From NCBI RefSeq assembly GCF_029868855.1, contig NZ_JARWOV010000254.1, forward strand, positions 1-47,459: a stretch of 47,459 nucleotides of DNA, written 5' to 3'. A model generated the notes under the pieces. That model was given only the letters and a program-made list of their open reading frames with translations. It searched no databases and was not told the origin of the DNA. Within the stretch, counting starts at the first letter, position 1, and the number at the start of each line of letters is the position of its first letter. The position numbers were made by a program, and so were the translations under genes. The DNA is from Nocardia carnea (lineage in GTDB: Bacteria; Actinomycetota; Actinomycetes; Mycobacteriales; Mycobacteriaceae). Shown piece after piece: positions 16,241 to 24,186 of the stretch.

Positions 16241-16732
16241 ATGACGAATCCCCTGGGGAGCTCGAATCGCGGCAGACAGGGTCTGCCCACGCCGCCTTCG
16301 GGATGGCCGGTCGGTTCGTACCCGACCTATGCCGAGGCGCAGCGTGCCGTGGATTATCTGGCGGACAATCAGTTCCCGGTGCAGAACGTAACCATCGTCG
16401 GCGTCGATCTCATGCAGGTCGAGCGGGTGCTGTACCGGCTGAACTGGGGCAAAGTGATCGGCGGGGGTGTGGTGTCGGGGGCCTGGCTCGGCCTGTTCCT
16501 CGGTTTGCTGCTGAGTTTGTTCACCACCAACGGGATGGCGGGTCCCCTGTTGGTGGGCCTGGTCGGCGGCATCATCTTCGGAGTCATCTCGACCACGATT
16601 CCGTACGCCGCGACCCGTGGTCAGCGTGATTTCGCGTCGACCATGCAATTGGTCGCGGGCCGCTACGACGTGCTGTGCGATCCGAAAACCGCCGAACAGG
16701 CCCGGGATATGCTCGCGCGGCTGGCCATCTGA
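16241..16732 (+). CDS. general stress protein 17M-like membrane protein
   Basis: A 163-residue protein, the Rv1234 equivalent. A polar N-terminus of about 25 residues is followed by a soluble YflT/GSP17M-like module (VGSYPTYAEAQRAVDYLADNQFPVQNVTIVGVDL). Two glycine-rich membrane helices follow: VIGGGVVSGAWLGLFLGLLLSL (~residues 74-95) and PLLVGLVGGIIFGVISTTI (~104-122). It ends in a small cytosolic module with RYDVLCDPKTAEQARDMLARL. Function is unknown; the soluble domain is induced by heat and other stresses in Bacillus. A hairpin masks the ribosome site. The next gene (SUFU domain) starts 3 nt after its stop, so they form an operon. Confidence 0.85.
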   Translation: MTNPLGSSNRGRQGLPTPPSGWPVGSYPTYAEAQRAVDYLADNQFPVQNVTIVGVDLMQVERVLYRLNWGKVIGGGVVSGAWLGLFLGLLLSLFTTNGMAGPLLVGLVGGIIFGVISTTIPYAATRGQRDFASTMQLVAGRYDVLCDPKTAEQARDMLARLAI

Positions 16733-16735
16733 CGG

Positions 16736-17317
16736 ATGGATGTGATCGAGCGGGTGCGCGCCGCCGTGGCGCGCCATTTCGAGGTGGACACGGCCGCCGT
16801 GGACACCGCGTCGGTGACCTTTCTCGGGCTCGAACCCATCGAGATCCTGCGGATCCCCGGTGACGGTGTGGTGCATTATGCGACCGTGGGCGGCTCCCGG
16901 CATCCGATGGGGGACCCGGCCGTCGTCCTGGCGGATCCGGTGCGCGGTCCCCGGGCCGAATTGCTGCTCACGCTGCGGGCCGGGTCGGACAGTGGCGCCG
17001 GGGTGGCCCGGTCGCTGGGGGTGCTCGCCGCGTCGCCCGCGGTGGAAGGTGTTGTCCTGCAGGCCGACGCCCTGCTGGATCTGGGCGAGCCGCTCTGGCG
17101 TGACGCCCCGTTCACCGCCGTACTGCTCGGGGCCGGTGAGATACCCGAAGTGGAGCTACCCGAACCCGCCGACCCGGTGCGGTACTTCGCGGTGACCCCC
17201 GTGACGGCCACCGAAGCCGCATGGGTGCGGGTTCGTGGCGCGCAGGCGCTGCGCGACGCCTGGTCCGAAGCCGGTATCGATGTGCTCGACCCCGGCCGCG
17301 GCGCTGCTTCGCTGTGA
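16736..17317 (+). CDS. suppressor-of-fused (SUFU) domain protein
   Basis: A 193-residue protein of the bacterial SUFU family. The middle carries the typical blocks: HYATVGGSRHPMGDP, RAELLLTLRAG, and a later LWRDAPFTAVLLGAG, spread over residues ~40-160. The bacterial family has no defined biochemical role; it occurs as single proteins, as here, and in contact-dependent toxin immunity settings, but no toxin gene is next to it. It follows the stress-type membrane protein by 3 nt. In M. tuberculosis this place (after Rv1234) holds the lpqY-sugABC trehalose importer, which is absent here. Confidence 0.75.
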   Translation: MDVIERVRAAVARHFEVDTAAVDTASVTFLGLEPIEILRIPGDGVVHYATVGGSRHPMGDPAVVLADPVRGPRAELLLTLRAGSDSGAGVARSLGVLAASPAVEGVVLQADALLDLGEPLWRDAPFTAVLLGAGEIPEVELPEPADPVRYFAVTPVTATEAAWVRVRGAQALRDAWSEAGIDVLDPGRGAASL

Positions 17318-17338
17318 AACCGCCCGCATCCGGTGGCC

Positions 17339-17362
17339 GGGACCCCGGATTTTCCGGGTCTC
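17339..17362. terminator. terminator between the SUFU gene and corA
   Basis: GGGACCCCGGA (17339-17349) pairs with TCCGGGTCTC (17353-17362) around a 3-nt TTT loop, with one bulged base. It is placed between two convergent genes and can serve both. Confidence 0.45.
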
Positions 17363-17416
17363 GTAAGACCCCGATGCCGCGCTGGTCGCGGCCGTACGTG
17401 GTGGGCACGCGGTTGT

Positions 17417-18490
17417 TCAGAGCCAGTCGTTGCGGCGGAACAGGGCCAGCAGGGTGCCGCAGACGGCGAAGATGAACAGGAGTACCACCGGATAACCCCA
17501 GGTGGTTTTCAGTTCCGGCATATGTTCGAAATTCATTCCGTAGATTCCGGCGATCATGGTGGGTACGGCGGCCACCGCCACCCACGCCGATATCTTCCGC
17601 ATATCCGTATTCTGCTGAACGGTGATCTTGGCGAGCGCCGCGTTGATGAGCGAGCTCAGCGCATCGTCGAAATCGGTGATCCGTTCCGCGACCGCGGTGT
17701 GATGGTCGGCGACGTCACGAAGGTAGCGCCGGATTTCGGCGTCCAAGGGCAGCTCGGTGTTGTGGACCAGTGTTTGCAGCGGTAAGGCCAGCGGATTGAC
17801 CGCCCGGCGTAGTTCCACCACTTCCCGTTTCAACTGATAGATCGATTCCACGGTGACCGCGGAGCGTGGGGTGAAGATTTCCTCTTCCAAGGCGTCGATA
17901 TCGAGTTCCACCGATTGCACGACCTCGATATAGGAGTCGACCACATGGTCGGCTATCGCGTGCAGCACCGAGCCGGGGCCCAGGCGCAACCGTTGTGGAT
18001 CCGCCTCCAGTCCGCGCCGCACAACCGAAAGCGGTGAATGTTCGCCGTGCCGGACGGCGATCACGAAATCGGGTGCCATGAATATCAGCAGTTCGCCGGT
18101 TTCCACGATCTCGCTGACGCTGTGCAGTTCGTGTTCCCGGTAGGCGACGGTGCGCATGACCATCACCATTGTCTTGTCGTAGCGTTCCAGCTTCGGCCGC
18201 TGGTGTGCCTGTACCGCATCCTCGACGGCCAGTTCGTGCAGCCCGAACGTCTCGGCGACCTCGGCCATCTGGGTGGCGTCGGGATCGTGCAGGCCGAGCC
18301 AGACGAAGCCGCCGTGTTCGCGGGCGGCGGTCAGCGCGCTCACATGGGTGTACCGGCCGGGTAGCCGCTTGCCGTCCACATAGACAGCGCAGTCGACGAC
18401 CGCGCGGGCGGTGGGCACCCGGATACGCGGGGCCGAACGGGTATGCCGCGTCCGTCCCGGACCGTGGAACGGCAGCGGCAGAGAAGGCAC
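17417..18490 (-). CDS. corA: CorA magnesium/cobalt transporter
   Basis: Pentameric Mg2+ channel, 357 residues, normal length. A large cytoplasmic N-terminal domain includes the basic N-terminus and VWLGLHDPD. Residues ~200-300 form long helices (EEEIFTPRSAVTVESIYQLKREVVELRRAVNPL). The pore signature GMN is in GIYGMNFEHMPE, just after the first transmembrane helix (KISAWVAVAAVPTMIA). The second helix is WGYPVVLLFIFAVCGTLLALF. This is the Rv1239c position. The GTG 18490 start has TAGCAT (18497-18502) ending 6 nt upstream, a leaderless promoter. It is divergent from the PHP gene. Confidence 0.95.
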   Translation of the reverse strand: MPSLPLPFHGPGRTRHTRSAPRIRVPTARAVVDCAVYVDGKRLPGRYTHVSALTAAREHGGFVWLGLHDPDATQMAEVAETFGLHELAVEDAVQAHQRPKLERYDKTMVMVMRTVAYREHELHSVSEIVETGELLIFMAPDFVIAVRHGEHSPLSVVRRGLEADPQRLRLGPGSVLHAIADHVVDSYIEVVQSVELDIDALEEEIFTPRSAVTVESIYQLKREVVELRRAVNPLALPLQTLVHNTELPLDAEIRRYLRDVADHHTAVAERITDFDDALSSLINAALAKITVQQNTDMRKISAWVAVAAVPTMIAGIYGMNFEHMPELKTTWGYPVVLLFIFAVCGTLLALFRRNDWL

Positions 18491-18496
18491 AGGCCG

Positions 18497-18502
18497 ATGC
18501 TA
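18497..18502 (-). promoter_or_regulatory. -10 hexamer of corA
   Basis: TAGCAT on the minus strand ends 6 nt before the corA GTG. The first base of the GTG is the expected transcription start. Confidence 0.5.
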
Positions 18503-18551
18503 GCCGCCCGTGCGAACTGCACCGGGAGTCCGCACTGACAGACTGGACGGC

Positions 18552-19406
18552 GTGCGCATCGACCTGCATACCCACACCACCGCTTCCGACGGCACCGACA
18601 CCCCGGCCGATCTGGTGCGGAAAGCGGCCGCTGCCGGTCTGGACGTGGTCGCGATCACCGATCACGACACCACCGCGGGCTGGGCCGAGGCCGAGGCCGC
18701 GCGCCCGGACGGGTTGTCGCTGGTCCGGGGAATGGAAATGTCGTGTGTCGGCCGCGGTGTCGACGGCTGGCCGGTATCGGTGCATCTACTGGCCTATCTG
18801 TTCGACCCCGGCGACGACGGTTTCGCGGCCGAACGTGAGCGGCTACGCGGCGAACGCGTCCAGCGGCTACGCGCCATGGCCGAGCAGATGGCCGCCGACG
18901 GGCTACCTGTGGACCCGGACGCAGTGCTCGCCTCGGCCGGTCCGGCGGCGGGCCGCCCGCATCTGGCGCGCGCCCTGGTGGAGGCGGGCGTCGTCCCCAG
19001 TGTGGAAGCCGCTTTCGCGCAGTTGCTGGCCGCGAACGGCCCCTATTACGTGGAGAAGGCGGATACGCCGTTGCATCGGGCGGTGGAGATGATCGCCGGC
19101 GCCGGCGGGGTGAGCGTCCTCGCGCACGGCCGGGCCCGATCCCGTGGCCGGCTGCTCGACCTCGCGGAGATCCCGGACCTCGCCGCGCTGGGTCTGGGCG
19201 GGCTGGAAATCGATCATCCGGACCACAACGCCCAGGATCGGACGGCACTGCGTGACCTGGCCGGTGAGTACGGCCTGCTGACGACCGGGTCCTCGGACTA
19301 TCACGGCGCGAACAAGACGATCGAGCTGGGCGCCTGCACCACCGATCCGGCACAGTTCGAGAAGCTCGCCGGTAGGGCCACCGGCGTGCCGGTGCTCGCG
19401 TCATGA
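18552..19406 (+). CDS. PHP-domain phosphoesterase (RNase AM / YciV-like)
   Basis: Metal-dependent phosphoesterase of 284 residues. PHP metal ligands are visible: RIDLHTHTTASDG at the N-terminus (HxH), AITDHDT, GMEMSC and VLAHGRARSRG, with the C-terminal GSSDYHG. Characterised relatives remove the 5' monophosphate from short RNAs or 3'-phosphate from nucleoside 3',5'-bisphosphates. A middle segment (~residues 85-180) with DDGFAAERERLRGERVQRLRAMAEQM is the usual insertion of this subfamily. The start is GTG 18552, directly before the conserved R-I-D-L-H. Its stop overlaps the next small membrane protein gene by 4 bp. Confidence 0.9.
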   Translation: MRIDLHTHTTASDGTDTPADLVRKAAAAGLDVVAITDHDTTAGWAEAEAARPDGLSLVRGMEMSCVGRGVDGWPVSVHLLAYLFDPGDDGFAAERERLRGERVQRLRAMAEQMAADGLPVDPDAVLASAGPAAGRPHLARALVEAGVVPSVEAAFAQLLAANGPYYVEKADTPLHRAVEMIAGAGGVSVLAHGRARSRGRLLDLAEIPDLAALGLGGLEIDHPDHNAQDRTALRDLAGEYGLLTTGSSDYHGANKTIELGACTTDPAQFEKLAGRATGVPVLAS

Positions 19407-19669
19407 AACTCGTGCGCGGACTCAGCGGGTCCATCGCGGCTGGGCTGGTCGTACTGGCCTGTGTGGTGGTGGGCGCGGCAGTGATCGGCGCCCGCCGCGG
19501 TTTCCCGGGCCCAGGTGCGGAATCGGTCGGCTGGCATATCGTGATCGCGGCGATCGCCGTTGCGGCGCAGGTCTATTCGGATCGCAAACGCGGCGCCGCG
19601 ACCTTCGCGGTCGCTCTGGTCGTACTGGGCGGCGCCACACTGCTTCTGTGGACGCAGTGGTGGATCTAG
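19403..19669 (+). CDS. small three-helix membrane protein
   Basis: An 88-residue protein not resembling a family I can name. It has three hydrophobic stretches: residues ~9-29 (SIAAGLVVLACVVVGAAVIG), ~43-57 (IVIAAIAVAAQVY), and ~67-84 (FAVALVVLGGATLLLWT). A short loop with DRKRG lies between the second and third. ATG overlaps the stop of the PHP gene (ATGA), so it is translated from the same mRNA. Possible role: a small accessory or DUF-type membrane protein conserved beside PHP genes in Nocardia and Rhodococcus. Confidence 0.75.
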   Translation: MKLVRGLSGSIAAGLVVLACVVVGAAVIGARRGFPGPGAESVGWHIVIAAIAVAAQVYSDRKRGAATFAVALVVLGGATLLLWTQWWI

Positions 19670-19697
19670 CCGGACCGCCGGATTTCACAGTGCGCAC

Positions 19698-19714
19698 CGC
19701 TGCGCGGCGCAGCG
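19698..19714 (+). terminator. terminator of the PHP operon
   Basis: CGCTGCG (19698-19704), CGG loop, CGCAGCG (19708-19714), then TTCTC. The stem is a perfect 7 bp and the sequence is 28 nt after the last stop codon. Confidence 0.5.
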
Positions 19715-20122
19715 TTCTCACCCCGTGCTTCCCTGCTCCGGGAGTTTCCCCTTACGGGAAGGTAATGCCCGGCCCCTAGGCTGAGCCCGTGGTGTTCGAT
19801 ACACGATCCGCGGTGCCGGTTTGGCGTTCCGCACGGGACCTGGCACAATGTTGCGGATTCCCGATCGTTGCCACCGCCGGGTCGGGGATATCGGGCGCCC
19901 ACCGCCACGCGACGCACCGTCGCAGCCGGAGCCGGGCGCCGGTCGAGTTCTGCCGGACCAACCCGTCCGAAATCCGCCCGGAGGGCAGCTGCCCGAAATC
20001 AGTGCTGCCAACTTTCGCCTCGTCCCGGATTCTCCGGGCCTCCGGGTTACTGCAGTGCCGGGAAACATCCTGGTAGTGCCACCGATGAACGATATGACGC
20101 AGATAACACCAAATACCCGGCG

Positions 20123-20141
20123 GTAACCGTCCACCGGTTAC
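20123..20141. promoter_or_regulatory. inverted repeat upstream of malic enzyme
   Basis: GTAACCG (20123-20129) and CGGTTAC (20135-20141) are perfect inverted half-sites with 5-nt spacing, ending 25 nt before the GTG. This resembles a dimeric regulator site; it may also form a hairpin in the 5' untranslated region. Confidence 0.4.
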
Positions 20142-20166
20142 GACCGCAACCAGCAGGAGTGAAATC

Positions 20167-21381
20167 GTGTCCTCTGTGACTGACGCACCGAACGCCACCG
20201 CCAGCAAGAGCGAGGCCGAAGACCTCGCGGCGATCACTCACGAGGAGATCTTCGCCGGTCACCTCGGAGGCAAGCTCTCGGTCGAGCTCAGCGCGCCCCT
20301 AGAGACGCAGCGCGACCTGTCGATCGCCTACACCCCCGGGGTGGCGCAGGTGAGCCGCGCGATCGCCGAGGACGAGAAACTGGCGAAGCGCTACACCTGG
20401 ACGGACCGCCTGGTGGTCGTCGTCAGCGACGGAACCGCGGTGCTCGGTCTCGGTGATATCGGCCCGCGCGCCTCGCTGCCGGTGATGGAGGGCAAATCGG
20501 CGCTGTTCAAGAAATTCGCCGGGCTCGATTCCATTCCGATCGTGCTGGACACCAAGGATGTCGACGAAATCGTCGAAACCCTCGTGCGCCTGCGGCCCAG
20601 CTTCGGTGCCGTGAACCTGGAGGACATCTCCGCGCCGCGCTGCTTCGAAATCGAGAAGCGGGTCGTCGAGGCGCTGGACTGCCCCGTGATGCACGACGAC
20701 CAGCACGGCACCGCCATCGTGGTGCTGGCGGCGCTGAACGGCGCCGCCCGGGTGCAGGGCCGGCCGACCTCGGGCCTGAAGGTCGTCGTCTCCGGCGCCG
20801 GCGCCGCGGGGGTCGCATGCACCAATATCCTGCTCGCCGCCGGTATCCCCGATGTGACGGTGCTGGACTCCAAGGGCATCGTCAGCCGCGACCGCACCGA
20901 TCTCAACGCGGTGAAGGCCGATCTCGCTCAGCGCACCAACCCGCGCGGTCTCACCGGCTCCGCGGCGGACGCGCTGACCGGTGCCGATGTGTTCCTGGGC
21001 CTGTCCGCGGGCACCATCGCCGAAGAACTCATCGCCTCGATGGCGCCGGAAGCGATCGTGTTCGCCATGTCCAACCCGGACCCGGAGATCCACCCGGAGG
21101 TGGCCCGCAAGTACGCCGGGATCGTCGCCACCGGCCGCAGTGATTTCCCGAACCAGATCAACAATGTGCTGGCCTTCCCCGGTGTGTTCAAGGGTGCTCT
21201 CGACGCGGGTGCCCGGCGGATCACCGAGGGCATGAAGATCGCCGCCGCCGACGCCATCCTCGGCGTGGTCGCCGACGAACTCGCGGTCGACAAGATCGTG
21301 CCCAGCCCGCTCGACCCCCGGGTTGCCCCGGCGGTCGCCGATGCCGTCGCCGCCGCCGCACGCGCGGAGGGCGTGGCCTGA
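20167..21381 (+). CDS. malic enzyme (malate dehydrogenase, decarboxylating)
   Basis: Oxidatively decarboxylates malate to pyruvate, linking the TCA cycle to pyruvate and NAD(P)H for lipid synthesis. 404 residues, the short bacterial type without a phosphotransacetylase domain. The N-terminal malic domain has SIAYTPGVAQVSRAI, VVVSDGTAVLGLGDIG, the catalytic Lys region GKSALFKKFAGLD and the metal site NLEDISAPRCFEIE with HDDQHGTAIVV. The NAD(P)-binding domain begins VVVSGAGAAGVACTNILLAAG and ends with NPDPEIHPE and FPNQINNVLAFPGVFKGALDAGARRI. Start GTG 20167 has AGGAG 8 nt upstream. A strong intrinsic terminator follows. Confidence 0.95.
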   Translation: MSSVTDAPNATASKSEAEDLAAITHEEIFAGHLGGKLSVELSAPLETQRDLSIAYTPGVAQVSRAIAEDEKLAKRYTWTDRLVVVVSDGTAVLGLGDIGPRASLPVMEGKSALFKKFAGLDSIPIVLDTKDVDEIVETLVRLRPSFGAVNLEDISAPRCFEIEKRVVEALDCPVMHDDQHGTAIVVLAALNGAARVQGRPTSGLKVVVSGAGAAGVACTNILLAAGIPDVTVLDSKGIVSRDRTDLNAVKADLAQRTNPRGLTGSAADALTGADVFLGLSAGTIAEELIASMAPEAIVFAMSNPDPEIHPEVARKYAGIVATGRSDFPNQINNVLAFPGVFKGALDAGARRITEGMKIAAADAILGVVADELAVDKIVPSPLDPRVAPAVADAVAAAARAEGVA

Positions 21382-21415
21382 TAAATCGTTCCGCCTTACC
21401 CGGGCGGTAACCCAG

Positions 21416-21458
21416 CTGCAGCACCCGGTCGTCACCAATGACCGGGTGCTGCAGTTTT
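21416..21458 (+). terminator. intrinsic terminator of malic enzyme
   Basis: A perfect 15-bp stem (CTGCAGCACCCGGTC against GACCGGGTGCTGCAG) with a 9-nt loop is followed by TTTT at 21455-21458. It is the best classical terminator in the window. Confidence 0.9.
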
Positions 21459-21508
21459 CGGCGCCGCGGGATGTCCCGGCACCGGTGTGGACGGCCGTGG
21501 GGCGCGCG

Positions 21509-21536
21509 TTACGGGGAGCGTGGGCGGCGGTAGATT
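21509..21536 (+). promoter_or_regulatory. probable promoter of the OpuAC-type gene
   Basis: TTACGG (21509-21514), 16 nt, then the TANNNT hexamer TAGATT (21531-21536). It predicts a transcript start near 21543, so the protein must begin downstream of the in-frame ATG at 21487. Confidence 0.45.
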
Positions 21537-21600
21537 CGGGCTGTCGGGCGCCCGGGACCGGGTGCGGCGGGCTGGTTACGGGAAGTGGGTGTCACGCGCG

Positions 21601-22494
21601 ATGGTGCTGGCCGCGTCGGTGCGTATCGTGGGGCGGATGCTGGTGCCGGCACTGGCCGTGCTGAGTGTTTCCTGCGGTTCCGGGGAGGCGGCCGATCCGC
21701 TGGTGGTGGGGGCACAGCAGCCGGCACAGTCGCGGCTGCTGGCGGAGATCTACGCGCAGGCGCTGGCGCGGACCGGGGCCGCGGTCCGGGTGGAGCCGGG
21801 GCTGGGTGACCGTGGCGAGGTGCTGGCCGCATTGGCGGCGGGGACGGTCACGGTGGCGGCCGACCAGAACGGCGCGTTGCTCGCCGAGCTGAACATCGGG
21901 GCGGACGCAGAGACGGTAAAGGTGGTGACCGCGGAACTGAACGGCTCGCTGCCCCAGGACACCCTCACCTCCGATCCCGCCGACGGCACCGATTTCGAGC
22001 CCCGGGTACTGGTCACCACCGCCACTGCCGAACAACGCGGGATCGGCTCGGTCGAGGATCTGGCGAATCAGTGTTCCGGGCTGACCGCAGGGACGGCGGC
22101 GGTACCGGGTCTGCTGGACCTTCCGGCGGTCGCGGCGCGGATCTCGGGCTGTGAGTTCACCGCGACCCACCAGTTCACCGACCTCGCCGAACTCAGGCGG
22201 GCGCTGTTCGACGGCCGGATTCAGGTGGCCGTTCTGGGTGGTCCGGCCGAATTCCTGCCCGGTGGTACCGACGGCCTGACCGTGCTGGCCGATTCCGGGG
22301 ATGCGATTCGCGCGGAGAATCCCGTCGCCGTCCTCCGCAAGGGTGTGCTGGACGAGCAGCAGACCGAGAAACTGAACTATGTGGCAGGAGAACTGACCAC
22401 CGACGAACTCGCCGTGCTGGTGCTGCGCGTTCGCGACGAGGGCGCCGATCCGGCGGAGCTGGCCCGAACCTGGCTGGACGCGCACGGTCTGTAG
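21601..22494 (+). CDS. OpuAC/ProX-like glycine betaine binding lipoprotein
   Basis: Substrate-binding protein of the glycine betaine/choline ABC family (OpuAC fold), about 297 residues. N-terminal: a hydrophobic signal (VLAASVRIVGRMLVPALAVLS) then Cys25 in SVSCGSGEA, a near-miss lipobox (S at -3). Later features of the family are ADPLVVGAQQPAQSRLLAEIYAQAL, DRGEVLAALAAGTVTVAADQNGALL and VAVLGGPAEFLPGG. The start ATG 21601 is tentative; GTG 21589 is possible. There is no ABC ATPase or permease beside it. The DHA2-type transporter follows after ~200 nt. As an orphan, it may feed a permease encoded elsewhere. Confidence 0.75.
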   Translation: MVLAASVRIVGRMLVPALAVLSVSCGSGEAADPLVVGAQQPAQSRLLAEIYAQALARTGAAVRVEPGLGDRGEVLAALAAGTVTVAADQNGALLAELNIGADAETVKVVTAELNGSLPQDTLTSDPADGTDFEPRVLVTTATAEQRGIGSVEDLANQCSGLTAGTAAVPGLLDLPAVAARISGCEFTATHQFTDLAELRRALFDGRIQVAVLGGPAEFLPGGTDGLTVLADSGDAIRAENPVAVLRKGVLDEQQTEKLNYVAGELTTDELAVLVLRVRDEGADPAELARTWLDAHGL

Positions 22495-22692
22495 CACGGG
22501 TTACGATCGGTCCGAGATGCCCGGAATCTTGGTGCGGCCCGCGATGTCGTACCTGTAGTGCACAGTGACCACGACATGAACCCGAGACCGGTGCCGCGCG
22601 CCCCGGTCCCGGGTCGGCCGGTGGCGGGCCGGGCGGTGCGCCGCACCGCGACAGATCCATGAGCCGGCGCATTCCGCGCCGCCGGGACAGGA

Positions 22693-24180
22693 ATGGAATC
22701 CATGCCCACTCGACGTAATCCGTGGCTGGCCTTGGGTGCCCTGGTCGTCGGATTCTTCATGATCCTGCTCGATGTGACCATCGTGGCAGTCGCGAACCCG
22801 GCGATCATGACCGATCTGCACGCCGATATCTCCAACGTCATCTGGGTGACCAGCGCGTATCTGCTCACCTACGCGGTACCGCTGCTGATCACGGGACGGC
22901 TCGGGGACAGATTCGGTCCGAAGAACATCTATCTGATCGGCCTGGCGGTATTCACGCTGGCCTCGCTGTGGTGCGGGCTGTCCGGTGATATCGAAACCCT
23001 GATCGCGGCCCGCGCGGTGCAGGGGCTGGGCGCCGCGCTCATGACGCCGCAGACCATGGCGGTGATCACCCGCACCTTTCCGCCGGACGGCCGCGGCGCC
23101 GCGATGGGTCTGTGGGGCGCCGTCGCCGGCCTGGCGACGCTGATCGGCCCCATTCTGGGCGGGTTGCTGGTCGACGGGCTCGGCTGGGAATGGATTTTCA
23201 TCGTCAACGTGCCGGTCGGGATCGTCGCGTTCGCGCTCGCGGTCTGGCTGGTGCCGTCCCTGCCGACTCATCGGCACAAGTTCGACCTGCTGGGGGTCGT
23301 GTTGAGCGCGGCCGGCATGTTCCTGCTGGTGTTCGGCATCCAGGAGGGCAACACCAACGACTGGTCGGCGACCATCTGGGTGATGATCGTCGCGGGACTC
23401 GTGGTGCTGGCGGTTTTCGTGGTGACCCAGGCCCGCAGGTCCGGGGAACCGCTGCTGCCGCTGAGCCTTTTCCGTGACCGCAATTTCTCGCTGTCGAATC
23501 TGGCGATCGCCAGTATGGGCGCCTCGGTGACCGCGGTGATGGTGCCGATCTACTTCTACTTGCAGGCCGTGCACGGTATGACCCCCACTCGTTCCGCGCT
23601 GGTCCTTGCGCCGATGGCGATCATCTCGGGTACAGCGGCGCCGGTGGTGGGCAAACTGTCGGGACGCTGGCATCCGCGCCTCATCCCGACCACCGGTTTC
23701 CTGTTGTTCGCCATCGCCACCGCCTGGATGGCGCTGGTGATGCGGAACCCGCATGCGAATATCACCTGGATGGTGCTCGCGGGTGCGGTTGCGGGCCTGT
23801 CCAACTCGTTCATCTGGGCACCGCTGGCCACCACCGCCACCCACAACCTGCCGATCCATCAGGCCGGGGCCGGTGCCGGGGTCTACAACACCACCCGCCA
23901 GGTGGGCTCGGTCCTCGGCAGTGCCGCGATCAGCGCCCTGGTGGCTGCCCGGATGAGTGCCGAGGGCCTGGGCGACCAGCCGGCAGGTGAAGGGATGGGC
24001 GCGGCGCAGGTACCCGAACAGGTGCGGGACGCGTTCAGCAGTGCGCTGAGCACCTCGACCTTCCTGCCCGCGGCGCTGCTACTGATCGGTGTGGTGGCCT
24101 CGGCATTGTTCATCCGTAACCCGGTGGGCCGGGCGTCGGGTCCGGCCGAGCCGGAGCCCGCGGATTCGGTCTCGCACTAG
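22693..24180 (+). CDS. DHA2 family MFS drug efflux transporter
   Basis: Proton-coupled exporter of 495 residues with fourteen predicted helices (EmrB/QacA type). The first loop has the motif A sequence GRLGDRFGPKN. The first helix shows LVVGFFMILLDVTIVAVANPAI with the antiporter-associated Asp. The fifth-helix motif C pattern is GAVAGLATLIGPILGGLLVDGLGWEWIF. The drug substrate is unknown. ATG 22693 follows AGGA by 1 nt and ATG 22702 by 10 nt; the latter may be the true start. The last codons overlap those of the convergent HAD-PlsC gene by 3 bp. Confidence 0.9.
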   Translation: MESMPTRRNPWLALGALVVGFFMILLDVTIVAVANPAIMTDLHADISNVIWVTSAYLLTYAVPLLITGRLGDRFGPKNIYLIGLAVFTLASLWCGLSGDIETLIAARAVQGLGAALMTPQTMAVITRTFPPDGRGAAMGLWGAVAGLATLIGPILGGLLVDGLGWEWIFIVNVPVGIVAFALAVWLVPSLPTHRHKFDLLGVVLSAAGMFLLVFGIQEGNTNDWSATIWVMIVAGLVVLAVFVVTQARRSGEPLLPLSLFRDRNFSLSNLAIASMGASVTAVMVPIYFYLQAVHGMTPTRSALVLAPMAIISGTAAPVVGKLSGRWHPRLIPTTGFLLFAIATAWMALVMRNPHANITWMVLAGAVAGLSNSFIWAPLATTATHNLPIHQAGAGAGVYNTTRQVGSVLGSAAISALVAARMSAEGLGDQPAGEGMGAAQVPEQVRDAFSSALSTSTFLPAALLLIGVVASALFIRNPVGRASGPAEPEPADSVSH

Positions 24181-24186
24181 TGCGAG
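24171..24186. other. 16-bp perfect palindrome over two overlapping stop codons
   Basis: CTCGCACTAGTGCGAG is self-complementary. It contains the stop codons of the convergent MFS (TAG, 24178-24180) and HAD-PlsC (CTA read as TAG, 24177-24179) genes. Both proteins thus end in Ser-His. The palindrome may terminate both transcripts, but has no loop. Confidence 0.6.

Larger units (their letters stand above)
19670..20166. promoter_or_regulatory. 497-bp gap upstream of malic enzyme
   Basis: No gene is supported. A terminator hairpin lies at the left end (19698-19714), a weak TTCCC/GGGAA repeat is at 19746-19760, and an inverted repeat lies near the malic enzyme start (20123-20141). The remaining sequence appears to be ordinary high-GC spacer. 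Confidence 0.5.
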
